NCBI GenBank assembly: GCA_012033195.1
Contig: JAAUSQ010000014.1
Location: forward strand, 1-35,111
Source: Chloroflexaceae bacterium
GTDB taxonomy: Bacteria > Chloroflexota > Chloroflexia > Chloroflexales > Chloroflexaceae
DNA length: 35,111 bases
Reading direction: 5' to 3'
The notes under the pieces were generated by a model. That model saw only the letters and a list, made by a program, of their open reading frames with translations. It was not told the DNA's origin and did not search any database. This document shows, piece by piece, positions 8,585-16,936 of this stretch (its first letter is position 1; each line of letters opens with the position of its first letter). Both the position numbers and the translations under genes were made by a program.

Positions 8585-9457
8585 CAGGTGGCAAGGCCGA
8601 TATTGGCAGCAAGCGGCTGATCAGCCTCGCGCCCGATGCATGGGTGCGCTGGGTCACACAACGGCCCGATGTGGAAGCCCGCGAGGTGGTTAGTTCCGAT
8701 TTTCAATGGGTGAGCCGCGAGAGCGATGTACTGGTGCGTGCCTATAGCCCCACAGAGGGCGAGTTTCTTGTATTAAACGAGCTGCAATTGCGTTACGACG
8801 AACGCATGCCGCGACGGATGCATGCATATGCGGCCCTTGCAGAAGAGCGCTACAATCTGCCAGCCTATCCGGTACTGGTCAACATTCTGCCCTCATCCGC
8901 GACAACCGTGCCGGTGCCCAACCGCTACGAGGCCAGCTTTATGGGCTTGCAGGCCGCCGTGACTATCACGTAATCAATTTGTGGGAGGTTGATGCGGCGT
9001 TGCCCTTGCAGCAATCGCTCTCAACGCTGCTGCCGTTTGTGCCTATTATGCGTGGGGGCGATAGTCAAGAGATGATTCAGCAGGCAGTCCACATGCTGCG
9101 GGCCGATGAACAGCTACGGAATATCGAGGCGTTGCTGGCTTTTTTTGCAAGCTTTGTGCTAGAATTTGAAACAATTCAACGCATCATGAGGTGGGATATG
9201 ATCATACTAGAAGAATCACCCTGGTATCAAGAAATCTTGCGACGGGGGCGGCAGCAAGGCGAGCAGATGGGCGGCAGCAAGGCGAGCAACGGGCACTGTT
9301 ACGTATCCTGGCGCGGCGCTTTGGCAGTGTGCCGGATGAGGTGACGGCGCAGATTGAACTGCTTGATGTGGGGCAGCTTGAGCAGTTGCTGGACGCGGCG
9401 CTCACATGCGAGACGCTTGCAGCGTTTCAGGCGCACCTGCCCGCTACTCACTCCTGA
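8581..9457 (+). CDS. Rpn/PD-(D/E)XK-type nuclease-like protein with DUF4351 tail, broken by two frameshifts
   Basis: Three consecutive reading frames form one ~292-residue protein once single bases are restored. The N-terminal part has the pattern of the Rpn/transposase-like PD-(D/E)XK fold (DVLVRAY...NELQLRYDERMPRRMHAYAA). After a lost C at 8954-8955 the next frame reads RRDYHVINLWEVDAAL. After a lost G in the run at 9269-9271 it continues into the DUF4351 C-terminus (RALLRILARRFG...VGQLEQLLDAAL). The second break falls in a repeat: a 20-nt unit at 9246-9265 and 9269-9288 that, if repaired, encodes GRQQGEQM-GRQQGEQR. Relatives are abundant, multicopy and often decayed in Chloroflexota and cyanobacteria, so a true pseudogene is possible. 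The start overlaps the ftsW/rodA stop. The 3' end overlaps the convergent ligase gene by 10 nt. Confidence 0.8.
9246..9288 (+). repeat. Imperfect 23/24-nt tandem repeat inside the Rpn-like gene
   Basis: The 20-nt string starting GGGCGGCAGCAAGG occurs at 9246-9265 and again at 9269-9288, a period of 23. With one more G the period would be 24 nt, keeping the frame and encoding an eight-residue repeat GRQQGEQM. Confidence 0.85.
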
Positions 9458-11916
9458 GCAGTCGCTGGATCCACCCGTTGCAGGTAGTTGCGAACCTGTG
9501 TAAGCAGCGCAGGATCGTTGATAAGCTCGGCGGCTGCAACTGTTGTGCGGGCCAGTTCTCGCTCGGTGTCGGTCGTTAGCAGGTGCGCTATCTGGGGCAC
9601 AACCGTCATATCGGGCGGTACAATCCAGGTTGCCAGCAGATCAGGCAAGGCTGCTGTGTCGTTGCGGCGCATCGCATCCTGGAGCAACACAATCGCCAAC
9701 TGCTGGGTTGGCTCTTTCCCCACAATCTGCGACTCAGCAACGGCTGCCGCCAGAAAGCGCTCGGCGGACTGTGGCTGATCGGCCTGCCACGCGGCCAGCA
9801 CCCCTACCGCCCAGATATCGATACTATCCCAGGTATGCGCCAGTTGCTCTATCGCTTCGAGTGTGGCAGCATCGGCGGTGGCAACCAGAGCGCGGGCCTG
9901 TTGCAGGTCGGTGTATTCGCCTGCGGGAAGCGGTTGCTGCTGACAGAGCGTGCTTTGCTGGCAGGCCACGCTCTCGGCGAGCGGAGGCTCACGTTGCAGG
10001 GCTTCCTGCCAGAAGGCTGCGGCCTGCTCGGTATCGCCGCGTGTTTCCGCGAGGCGGGCCAGCAGTACATATGGTGCTACCCAGCGCCGATCTGTTGCGA
10101 TATACTGCTGTAACAGCGTTTCAGCCGCTTCGGTTTGCCCCATTGCCAGCAGCAATGCCGCTCGATTAACAGGTGTTGATCGGTTGGTGGGGTCGGCCTG
10201 TTGCGCGGTTTCCTGCGCAGCGAGTGCAGGCGGCAGTAGCTCCGGGTTATCCAGCGCCAGCCATGCCAGGGTGGTAGCGCGTTCGCTGTAGGCGGCCTGC
10301 CCCCACGGGTAGCGTCGTATCGTTTGCTCATACCGATCGAGTGCCTGCTGTAACTCGCCACGCTCGGCGGCGGCACGGGCAGCGGTGCTGCTGGTTTCAT
10401 ACGCACTGCGCTGGATACCAATACTGATAGCACTGCCCCACGCCAGCAGCGCCAGCAGCACAATAGCAATGTGCAGCGGGTGCATTCGCCGCAACCGTCG
10501 CCAGAGGGTAGCCTGATGGGTGGCGGCGGTATCGGCACGGGCCACCGCGTGCCACGCGCCACCAACTGCTAGCGCCGCCGCGCCAGTGTAAAGCGCAATC
10601 CCCAGCAGGTCGAGGGTAGGTACTTCGACCATGCCATGCACACACACGCCGAGGATAGACGCCCCGCCTGCCAGCAGTAGCAGCCGACCATCGGCAGGGG
10701 TAGTGGTGTGGCCTGCTGCATCCACCGCGAGCAGCGGCGCAGCCGTGCGCCAGCCGCGCCACGCGAGCCAGAGTGTTGTACCACCGAGCGACACGAGCGC
10801 CAGCACGCCGAAGATGCCCGACTCGCTTAGCAGGGTCAGGTAGATGCTGTGGGCATGCTGTGCCTGGAAAAAGCGGCTGTGTGGTTCGACGGTGGCGTAA
10901 CGTGTGGCAAAACCTTCTGGCCCCACACCGATCAATGGGCGTTCCTGGAAAAACTCGATAGCCCAGCGCCAGAAGGTGGAGCGTCCGGTTGAGGTGGAGA
11001 GGCGGCTTACGGTTTCAGCAGCGGTGACGGTGGTCTGCTCGGTGCGTGGCTGTATGCCACGCTGCGCCTCGACTTCGCGCAGATTTATGAGCACGAGCGC
11101 CAGGAACAGGGCGGCATAGCCACCTGCTAGCAGCATGGTTGTGCCGAGTCGCCGCCAGCGTCGTTTGCTCAAGGCACTCCAGGCCAGCAGCAGCACCATA
11201 CTACCTGCAATGGCGAAGGTTGCCAGCCACGCGCCCCGCGATGAGGTGTAGACCAGCATCACCACCGCCAGCAGCAGCCAGAGCGCCCATACCACCCGCT
11301 GCCAGAGATGCTGCGCCCGCCAGAGCGCGGCAATTGCCAGCGGCAAACCAATATTAATGATTAGGGCAAGCTGGTTGGGGTGCGTTTCGGCAACCACGGC
11401 CCGGAAGCCAACCGGGAGCCATGCTTCGCCGGGTTGCCAGAGCATGGCCCATTCAAGCCACCAGCCTGCTAACACGCCGATACCCATCAGGAGCATGGTG
11501 CTGGATGCAAGCAGCGTGGCCCACAGAAAAAGCTGCGGTCGCCAGCCCGCAGCCAGCAGATCGATTGTTAGGAACAGCAGTACAGCAAGTTGCACCCAGT
11601 CGAAGAGGGTGCCCGCAACGGTCACGGGGGCGGCAATGGCAAACAGGCTACTGATGAGCAGCGTAGCACCACCAAGCAGCAACGGCAGACCAAGCGGCGA
11701 TTGCACCGTGCCGCGAGGTGCTAGAAGCCGCCAGCCAGCCCACAGCACCAGCAGACCAAGCGGCACTAGCAACGCAATGTGCAGCGGGCCGGGTATGATG
11801 GCACGCACAACTGGATAGCCAATACCGATGGCGACCAGCAGAAAGCGTAGCACATCGGTGGTGGGCCACAACCAACCAACTGGGCGGGCGTGCTGCCCCG
11901 TCAGACTATCAATCAT
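9448..11916 (-). CDS. O-antigen ligase/polymerase (Wzy/WaaL)-like membrane protein with C-terminal TPRs
   Basis: This 822-residue protein has about 10-12 hydrophobic helices in the first ~480 residues and a soluble repeat region after about 515. The O-antigen-ligase core includes the cytoplasmic/periplasmic loop motif ERPLIGVGPEGFATRY...HAHSIYLTLLSESGIFGV near 330-370, including the family's conserved His. The C-terminal ~300 residues contain tetratricopeptide-like repeats (GELQQALDRYEQTIRRYP, GQTEAAETLLQQYIATD, GDTEQAAAFWQEALQREP). It likely joins or polymerises surface glycans or glycosylates proteins at the outer face of the membrane; the substrate is unknown. The start at 11916 has AAGGA directly before it, overlapping the stop of a 44-codon gene. 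No linked glycosyltransferases are in the window. Confidence 0.85.
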   Translation of the reverse strand: MIDSLTGQHARPVGWLWPTTDVLRFLLVAIGIGYPVVRAIIPGPLHIALLVPLGLLVLWAGWRLLAPRGTVQSPLGLPLLLGGATLLISSLFAIAAPVTVAGTLFDWVQLAVLLFLTIDLLAAGWRPQLFLWATLLASSTMLLMGIGVLAGWWLEWAMLWQPGEAWLPVGFRAVVAETHPNQLALIINIGLPLAIAALWRAQHLWQRVVWALWLLLAVVMLVYTSSRGAWLATFAIAGSMVLLLAWSALSKRRWRRLGTTMLLAGGYAALFLALVLINLREVEAQRGIQPRTEQTTVTAAETVSRLSTSTGRSTFWRWAIEFFQERPLIGVGPEGFATRYATVEPHSRFFQAQHAHSIYLTLLSESGIFGVLALVSLGGTTLWLAWRGWRTAAPLLAVDAAGHTTTPADGRLLLLAGGASILGVCVHGMVEVPTLDLLGIALYTGAAALAVGGAWHAVARADTAATHQATLWRRLRRMHPLHIAIVLLALLAWGSAISIGIQRSAYETSSTAARAAAERGELQQALDRYEQTIRRYPWGQAAYSERATTLAWLALDNPELLPPALAAQETAQQADPTNRSTPVNRAALLLAMGQTEAAETLLQQYIATDRRWVAPYVLLARLAETRGDTEQAAAFWQEALQREPPLAESVACQQSTLCQQQPLPAGEYTDLQQARALVATADAATLEAIEQLAHTWDSIDIWAVGVLAAWQADQPQSAERFLAAAVAESQIVGKEPTQQLAIVLLQDAMRRNDTAALPDLLATWIVPPDMTVVPQIAHLLTTDTERELARTTVAAAELINDPALLTQVRNYLQRVDPATAQE

Positions 11917-11919
11917 TCC

Positions 11920-12054
11920 TTAGCCTGAAAGCAGGGATGATTCATCCTCGCCTACGATGCGGTCGGTTAGATAATCAACCAGGCGGGCGACGAGCAGCCC
12001 CAGTACCAACGAAAGCAGCCCATGCACAAGGCGGCGTTTAACACTTGCATCCAC
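11920..12054 (-). CDS. 44-residue small membrane-type protein, GTG start
   Basis: This short open frame runs from GTG 12054 to TAA at 11920. CGGAG lies 8 nt upstream of the GTG. The product begins with a basic stretch (DASVKRRLVHG), then a hydrophobic segment (LLSLVLGLLVARLVDYL), then an acidic tail. Only 3 nt separate it from the ligase-like gene, so the two are probably cotranscribed and coupled. I do not recognise the family. The ribosome site, amphipathic organisation and tight spacing are the support. Confidence 0.55.
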   Translation of the reverse strand: MDASVKRRLVHGLLSLVLGLLVARLVDYLTDRIVGEDESSLLSG

Positions 12055-12157
12055 GTTTGTACTCCGTTTGTTTTACAATTGCGTCTCTTCGTACGGCTTC
12101 TAGTATACCATTCTCGGAGCGTTATCAAGTGATAGGCGATACCGCGCCGATGGGTTG

Positions 12158-12345
12158 CTACCGCCCCAGTACAGTCTGCACAGTGGTGCGGATCTGGTAG
12201 ACGCGTTCCTGCACAAACTGGGTAATCAGGCGGCGTGTTTCGGCCCGCTGCGGGGAGCGAAGAGCCACGCCAGCACGCCGCCAATCAGCAGGCCTGCCAG
12301 TAGTCCTTCGAGCAGATCGTTTTCTTGCTTATTGAGTGTGTTCAT
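12158..12345 (-). CDS. YtxH-like small membrane protein, one frameshift
   Basis: From ATG 12345 the frame reads MNTLNKQENDLLEGLLAGLL and continues IGGVLAWLFAPRSGP, then hits a premature stop. Restoring one base at 12241 (GG read as G on the coding strand) continues with ETRRLITQFVQERVYQIRTT to a stop at 12158, about 62 residues. The glycine-rich membrane helix followed by LFAPRSG.ETR and a helical tail is the YtxH-domain pattern, a family of small stress-associated envelope proteins of unknown mechanism. GAGAGGG lies upstream of the start. A TGCTATACT extended -10 at 12380-12388 would start transcription about 28 nt before the ATG. Confidence 0.7.
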
Positions 12346-12379
12346 CCGGGTGTACCCTCTCGCTACGTGTATCCGGTTG

Positions 12380-12388
12380 AGTATAGCA
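12380..12388 (-). promoter_or_regulatory. Extended -10 promoter of the YtxH-like gene
   Basis: The minus strand reads TGCTATACT (12388-12380), an extended -10 with the TGn motif. There is no good -35, as is common for extended -10 promoters. The predicted start of transcription is near 12373. Confidence 0.45.
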
Positions 12389-12480
12389 CATGCTTGTATG
12401 GCCGCGACTGGCTGCAAGGCGCGTGCCCGGTGAGGATAAAGGCATCGAAAAAATTGATGATGCAGATAGATTTTTCTGGT

Positions 12481-12510
12481 TGGACAGGGCAGACCATTCT
12501 GCACTATTAT
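12481..12510 (+). promoter_or_regulatory. Promoter of the MFS transporter gene
   Basis: TGGACA (12481-12486), an 18-nt spacer and TATTAT (12505-12510) form a plausible sigma-70-type promoter about 88 nt upstream of the MFS start. Confidence 0.45.
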
Positions 12511-12597
12511 GTAGCATATGCCTACTATGTATCGAACACGCTCTGTTCCCACATGGTGCAACCAGTATACCGTACACGATGAAAGGATCTTCCCCTG

Positions 12598-13822
12598 ATG
12601 ACAGCGCAAAGCTCGTTCCGCAGCATTGCCATTGTAGTGGTCTGTGGTGCGTTCATGGTTACAATCAGTATGGGTATTCGTCAGTCGTTTGGCATCTTTC
12701 AGCAGGCCATGATTACCGAACTTGGCACAGGCCGCGAGTCGTTCGGTCTCGCGTTGGCAATCCAGAACCTGCTGCTTGGCCTGCCACTGATTGGCATCTT
12801 TGCCGACCGCTTCGGGGCGCGTCTGGTGGCGCTGATTGGGGGGCTGTTGTATGGGGTTGGTCTGGTGGCGATGGCGTTTGTCAACAATGTGCCAACCCTG
12901 TACCTGAGCTTCGGTGCACTGGTGGGCGCGTCGATTGGGGCAACTGCCTATGTAGTGGTGCTTGGGGCGGTGGCGCGGGTGGTGCCGCCCGAAAAGCGTA
13001 GCACCGCATTTGGTATTACAACAGCGGCGGGGTCGTTCGGGATGTTTGCATTTGTGCCGCTTGCCCAATGGCTGCTTTCGTGGATGGACTGGCAAACCTC
13101 GTTTCTGATTCTGGCGGGCGTGGCGGCATCGATGGCACTGCTGGCGCTGGGCTTTCCAGGTGGCACACGGCGCGGGCGTGCCCTGGGCGCACAGCCCGAT
13201 ATTGAAGACTATACCCTGACCCAGACCCTGCAACGGGCACAGCGCCATTCGGGGTACTGGCTGCTGAATGCGGGCTTTTTTGTGTGTGGCTTCACGTGGC
13301 TTTTATCACGGCCCACCTGCCCGCGTATCTCAACGATAATGGGATTGACCCGCTGGCGAGTGCAACCGCCTTCAGCCTGATCGGGTTTGCCAATATCATT
13401 GGCTCGTACTTGTTCGGGATGCTCGGCGACCGCTACCGCAAAAATACTTGCTTGGCCTCCTCTACTTTGTACGGGCCATTGTGATCGGGTTGTTTCTGCT
13501 GCTGCCGCTCACCGGTGCATCGGCGATTGTGTTCGGATTGGCAATTGGCTTTTTGTGGCTGGCAACCGTGCCCCTGACCAGCGGCATGGTCGCGCAGATC
13601 TTCGGCTCGCGTTACCTTGCTACGCTGTATGGCATTGTTTTCTTCAGCCATCAGATCGGCGCATTTCTGGGCGCGTGGCTTGGTGGTCGCCTGTACGACA
13701 CAACCGGATCGTATGATGTGGTGTGGATGATTGCGTTTGCGCTTGGTGTGTTTGCGGCCCTCATCCACCTGCCCATCGCCGATGCCCCGGTGCAACGTGC
13801 GCCTGCCGTCTCTGCGCAGTGA
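12598..13822 (+). CDS. MFS transporter, broken by two frameshifts
   Basis: Restored, this is a ~408-residue, 12-helix major facilitator of the monocarboxylate/OFA-like type. It begins MTAQSSFRSIAIVVVCGAFM and shows the A-type loop motif (GIFADRFGARLVALIGG) near residue 75 and its second-half counterpart (GMLGDRYRKKYLLG) near 280. The frame is lost at 13293, where one C is missing (GGCTTC|ACGTGG should read CGFHVAFITAHLP). It is lost again in the A-run 13440-13444, one A short. Both repairs give continuous family sequence. The substrate is unknown; an organic anion is a guess. AAAGGA lies 10 nt before the start. As printed, the gene would give only a truncated protein. Confidence 0.85.
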
Positions 13823-13906
13823 ACAGTGGGATGTGTTGGGCGGCCTGTCTCTCAGGCGGGCCGTGTTTGTCAGGATGTTAACATTGCAAATGTGTTTGAT
13901 GCACTA

Positions 13907-13915
13907 TGCTATAAT
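13907..13915 (+). promoter_or_regulatory. Extended -10 promoter of the duplicated-domain lipoprotein gene
   Basis: TGCTATAAT is a perfect -10 with the TGn extension. The start of transcription would be near 13922, giving a ~65-nt leader. There is no convincing -35. Confidence 0.55.
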
Positions 13916-13986
13916 TTTCTGCATTCCTGTTTGTGTTTCGACGGTCGTCGTGATAGGTCTATAACAGTTGCAGAAAGGACATAGCA

Positions 13987-14931
13987 ATGTCGATTGGCAC
14001 GTTGCGTCTGGTGTTGCTCACCCTCCTGATGATGCTGGTAGCTGGATGTGGTGGCACTGCGCCCGCCGAACCAGCACCGGAGGCTCCCGCCGAAGAGGAA
14101 GCAGCGCCTGCCGAGGAGGAAGAATCGCCCGCCGAGGAGGAAGAATCGCCCGCCGAAGAGTCAGCGGGGAGTGGGGATATTATATTGTGCTGCTGAACGC
14201 CACCTTTGCGCGGGAACTGGACGAGAACCAGGCCCCGATTGACCCGACCGAGACGTTCCCGCCCGAAGGCCCGATCTATCTGTCGCTGGAGTTTGAGGGG
14301 CGGCCCGAAAGCGGCCTGGTAAAGGCGGAATATTATTACCAGGATCAATACATCACCGAGGCTACCGTTGATTTTGCGGATGTTAATTCCGGGGTAATCT
14401 TTTCGGTAGGCGAAAATACGTTTGTCGGTTTCACCCTCGAACCCGATCAGCCGTTTCCGGCGGGCGATGAGTATACCGTTGAAACCTTTGTTAATGATGA
14501 GCCACTGGGCACTTACACATTCAGCATCGAGTCATCGGGCGCAGAGCCACCCGCCGAGACAACCGACGATACAGCGGGCGGGACGGCGGTGCTGCTGAAT
14601 GCCACCTTTGCGCGGGAACTGGACGCAGACCAGGCCCCGATTGACCCGACCGATACCTTCCCGCCCGAAGGCCCGATCTATCTATCGCTGGAGTTTGAGG
14701 GGCGGCTCCAAAGCGGCATTGTGACGGCAGTGTACTACTATCAGGATGAGTTAATCACCGAGACATCGATTGATCTGGCAGACACCACGCTGCCCGATGC
14801 GGCGACCAGTACGTTTTGTTGGCTTCTCGCTGGCACCAAACCAGCCGTTTCCGGTGGGCGATGAATATACGGTTGAAGTGTATCTTGATGATGGGTTGCT
14901 GGATACCTATACATTCAGCATTGGTGAGTGA
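13987..14931 (+). CDS. Lipoprotein with acidic linker and two near-identical domains, two compensating indels
   Basis: The product starts MSIGTLRLVLLTLLMMLVAGC, a lipoprotein signal with lipobox VAGC. A Glu/Pro/Ala linker of ~35 residues follows, then two copies of a ~115-residue beta-rich domain starting VLLNATFARELD (from nt 14187 and 14589). The printed frame breaks at the G-run 14173-14176 (one G short) and again at 14814-14817, where one T is extra compared with repeat 1 (TFVGF). Correcting both gives 314 residues ending YTFSIGE. It is probably exported, lipid-anchored and surface-exposed or cell-wall-proximal. I do not recognise the repeat family. AAAGGA lies 7 nt before the start. The two domains are nearly identical at DNA level, implying recent duplication. 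Confidence 0.8.
14110..14151 (+). repeat. Two tandem 21-nt units in the acidic linker
   Basis: GCCGAGGAGGAAGAATCGCC plus C is perfectly repeated at 14110-14130 and 14131-14151, encoding AEEEESP twice, with degenerate copies on each side. The length can be expected to vary. Confidence 0.85.
14187..14928 (+). repeat. 402-nt-period domain duplication in the lipoprotein gene
   Basis: The unit beginning GTGCTGCTGAA at 14187 recurs at 14589. The first ~130 nt of each copy differ at only a handful of sites; the later part is more diverged but clearly homologous (FPAGDEYTVETF versus FPVGDEYTVEVY). Confidence 0.85.
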
Positions 14932-14935
14932 GAGG

Positions 14936-14944
14936 TGCTATAAT
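14936..14944 (+). promoter_or_regulatory. Extended -10 promoter of rnpB
   Basis: TGCTATAAT ends 13 nt before the predicted mature 5' end of the RNase P RNA. The motif is identical to that at 13907-13915. The lipoprotein stop is only a few nt upstream, so the promoter is packed against it. Confidence 0.6.
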
Positions 14945-14957
14945 AGCTTGATAGCAA

Positions 14958-15401
14958 GTGTGTTCGTGAGTGAACCATCGCTGGTGGCCGAACCACCAGA
15001 GGAACTTCCCGACTCTCCGCCCGCTGCGGCGGCAGGCTACCCCCCGAAACCGTAAGGGGGGGCACGGGTGGCGTAAGCTGCCTGTGACGCAAGACGGCAA
15101 CAGAGAGCAGACCCGCCGATGGCGCACTGCGTACAGGTGAGGGGTGAAAGGGTGCGGTAAGAGCGCACCGGCGTTGTCAGCGATGGCAGCGGCCAGGCGA
15201 CTGCGCTGGCTGATGGGGAGCAAGGCACGTGGGATGGGCTACCTGGTGGGAGCCGCAAGGCGTTTGGACCACCTCGTTCATTCGTGCCGCAGCCGCAACG
15301 GTGAGGCCGGGTAACACCCGGCAGGCTAGGAGCGGCCTCTGCATTGCAGAGAGATAGATGATGGTTTATAACAGAATCGGGGGTACGACTTACGAACACA
15401 C
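14958..15401 (+). ncRNA. rnpB: RNase P RNA, bacterial type A
   Basis: This is the catalytic RNA that matures tRNA 5' ends. Terminal helix P1 is formed by 14958-14971 and 15388-15401 (14 pairs, one G-U). The core AACAGAGAGCAGACCCGCCGAT (15098-15120) and GGGTGAAAGGGTGCGGTAAG followed by AGCGCACCG (about 15141-15170) are almost identical to the E. coli RNA. Helix P4 is made by CCCGA in GAGGAACTTCCCGACTC (14999-15015) and TCGGG in ACAGAATCGGGGG (15371-15383). P4 thus differs from the usual CCGGG/CCCGG but stays paired. The ends are inferred from P1. It is followed by a terminator at 15466-15492 and has its own extended -10 promoter. Open frames overlapping it are not genes. Confidence 0.95.
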
Positions 15402-15465
15402 AAACAGGCTAGCGAAGCCAGACCGCCCCACTGCCGTGGGAGGGCATTCCCCGGCTCTCGTTTCC

Positions 15466-15492
15466 TAGCCCGCGCAGGCGGGCTATTCTCTT
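15466..15492 (+). terminator. Intrinsic terminator of rnpB
   Basis: TAGCCCGC-GCAG-GCGGGCTA is a perfect 8-bp stem with a tetraloop, followed by TTCTCTT. It lies 65 nt after the mature 3' end of RNase P RNA, leaving a trailer to be processed. Confidence 0.75.
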
Positions 15493-15515
15493 GCCCGATT
15501 GCCCCGTGCTCATAG

Positions 15516-15544
15516 TTGCGACTGGGCCGCTCTCCTGGTAGGAT
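15516..15544 (+). promoter_or_regulatory. Promoter of the FlgD-Ig-like lipoprotein gene
   Basis: TTGCGA (15516-15521), a 17-nt spacer and TAGGAT (15539-15544) predict a start of transcription near 15551. This rules out the upstream ATG at 15545 as the translation start. Confidence 0.5.
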
Positions 15545-15592
15545 ATGCGGGTGTGCAAGAAACACTCTGTAGTATCCAGGATGATAAGATTG

Positions 15593-16831
15593 ATGACTTC
15601 AACAACTCTGCTGACATATACAGTGCGGCTGGCAATCGGTGGTGCCGTGCTGCTGGCGGTGCTTGTGCTGGCGGCGTGCGGTGGTATTGGGCAGCCGTTG
15701 CTCAGCGATGTGCAGGCCGACCCTGCCACGTTGCGCCCGACGGGAGCGGGTGAACTGGTCAACATCAGCTATTATATCGGGCGCGATGCGCTGGTCAGCG
15801 TGTATCTGGAAGATACCAACGGGCAGCGCTACCCCCTGCGCGATGATGCCCTGCGCCATCCGAATAGCGACCCCTACACCTTGCGCTTTGATGGCACCGT
15901 GCCTACCGATGATGACGTGATTTTGCAGCGCATGCTGCCCGATGGTGCCTATACCGTGGTGGTGCAGGCCGAGGATATGAGCGGCAACCGCGCCGAAGAG
16001 CGGGTACAGATTGATCTGGCGACGGGCGACGTGCCGCTGCCCGATATCGAGAACCTGATGGTCTTTCCCGAAACTATTTCGCCCAACGCCGATGCGATTA
16101 ACGACATTACCGAGATTACCTACCGCATTCCCCTTACGGCTACTGTCGATGTAACCATTACCACGCCAGAGGGTCAGGTGTTGCCGTTTGTCACCCGCGA
16201 AGAGGTGGAGCCATCCGAGCGCCGCCACGTCTGGAACGGTAGGCGACCCGATGGCGGCCTGCTGCCCGATGGGGTGTATACCTACACGGTACGGGCCGAA
16301 GACCTGTATGGTAATCTGGTGCAGCGGCAGGGCACGATTGAACTGGAGAACACCGGGCAACCTGAAGCAACCATTTTGTATGCCCGTATTGCGCCCGAAC
16401 ACCTGATGCTTGGTGATACATTGACGGTGACCATGCGTGTGCGGAACACTGGCCCGGTGCCTATCCGCACCTATGGCCCACCAAGCGGCTACACCTACAC
16501 TACCGACGATGTGTATTCGTCCATCGAAGGGGGGCAGTATACCGCGCAGGCGGGCGGCTTCTGGCGTATCGGGATGGATTGGGATGCTAACTCGGGCGGT
16601 GGGGCGCGGCGCTATCCGTTTCGCTGGGCACTCTCCGACCGACCACCGGACGAGTGGAAAGTGCCATTTGAAGAAGACTGGCTGATGCCTGGTGAGGAGG
16701 CCGAGGTTGTTGGGCATGTCGTCATCTTACAGCGGGAGACGCGCATGACGTTCTATGTCGGTCTTATTCAGGACGGTGTGGGCTTCTTCCAGGATCGCAC
16801 AGCTCGCACGCTGGTTGAAGTCGGCTTTTAG
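15593..16831 (+). CDS. Lipoprotein with FlgD-type Ig-like domains
   Basis: The protein (~412 residues) has a signal peptide MTSTTLLTYTVRLAIGGAVL followed by a lipobox VLAAC. The middle part contains FlgD/Ig-like units with the typical FPETISPNADAINDITEITY and LPDGVYTYTVRAEDLYGN blocks (about 140-250), preceded by a similar module ending MLPDGAYTVVVQAEDMSGN. The C-terminal third is another beta-sandwich-like segment. Such domains mediate assembly or adhesion at the cell surface; no catalytic motif is visible. The ATGs at 15545 and 15581 are in frame. The promoter at 15516-15544 excludes 15545, and AGGA is better placed for 15593, though 15581 remains possible. Confidence 0.75.
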   Translation: MTSTTLLTYTVRLAIGGAVLLAVLVLAACGGIGQPLLSDVQADPATLRPTGAGELVNISYYIGRDALVSVYLEDTNGQRYPLRDDALRHPNSDPYTLRFDGTVPTDDDVILQRMLPDGAYTVVVQAEDMSGNRAEERVQIDLATGDVPLPDIENLMVFPETISPNADAINDITEITYRIPLTATVDVTITTPEGQVLPFVTREEVEPSERRHVWNGRRPDGGLLPDGVYTYTVRAEDLYGNLVQRQGTIELENTGQPEATILYARIAPEHLMLGDTLTVTMRVRNTGPVPIRTYGPPSGYTYTTDDVYSSIEGGQYTAQAGGFWRIGMDWDANSGGGARRYPFRWALSDRPPDEWKVPFEEDWLMPGEEAEVVGHVVILQRETRMTFYVGLIQDGVGFFQDRTARTLVEVGF

Positions 16832-16936
16832 GCGGGGTGGGTAGCCTTGCTCACTCCTGACTGGCACAGGGCTTGCTAGCTTCTCTGTATGATCAGCATT
16901 TCATAACTATATTGGAGAGGAGCGGGAGCAAGAGCG

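Noticed and set aside
12226-13248. 340-codon minus-strand frame covering the MFS and YtxH-like genes
   Set aside because: Only its last ~39 residues are real, being the start of the YtxH-like protein; the rest is antisense to the MFS gene.
14816-15399. Several 60-120-codon frames over 14816-15399
   Set aside because: They lie on the RNase P RNA, which explains the sequence conservation and structure.
15599-16717. 372-codon minus-strand frame inside the FlgD-Ig-like lipoprotein gene
   Set aside because: It is a shadow; the plus-strand protein has a signal peptide, lipobox and domain motifs.
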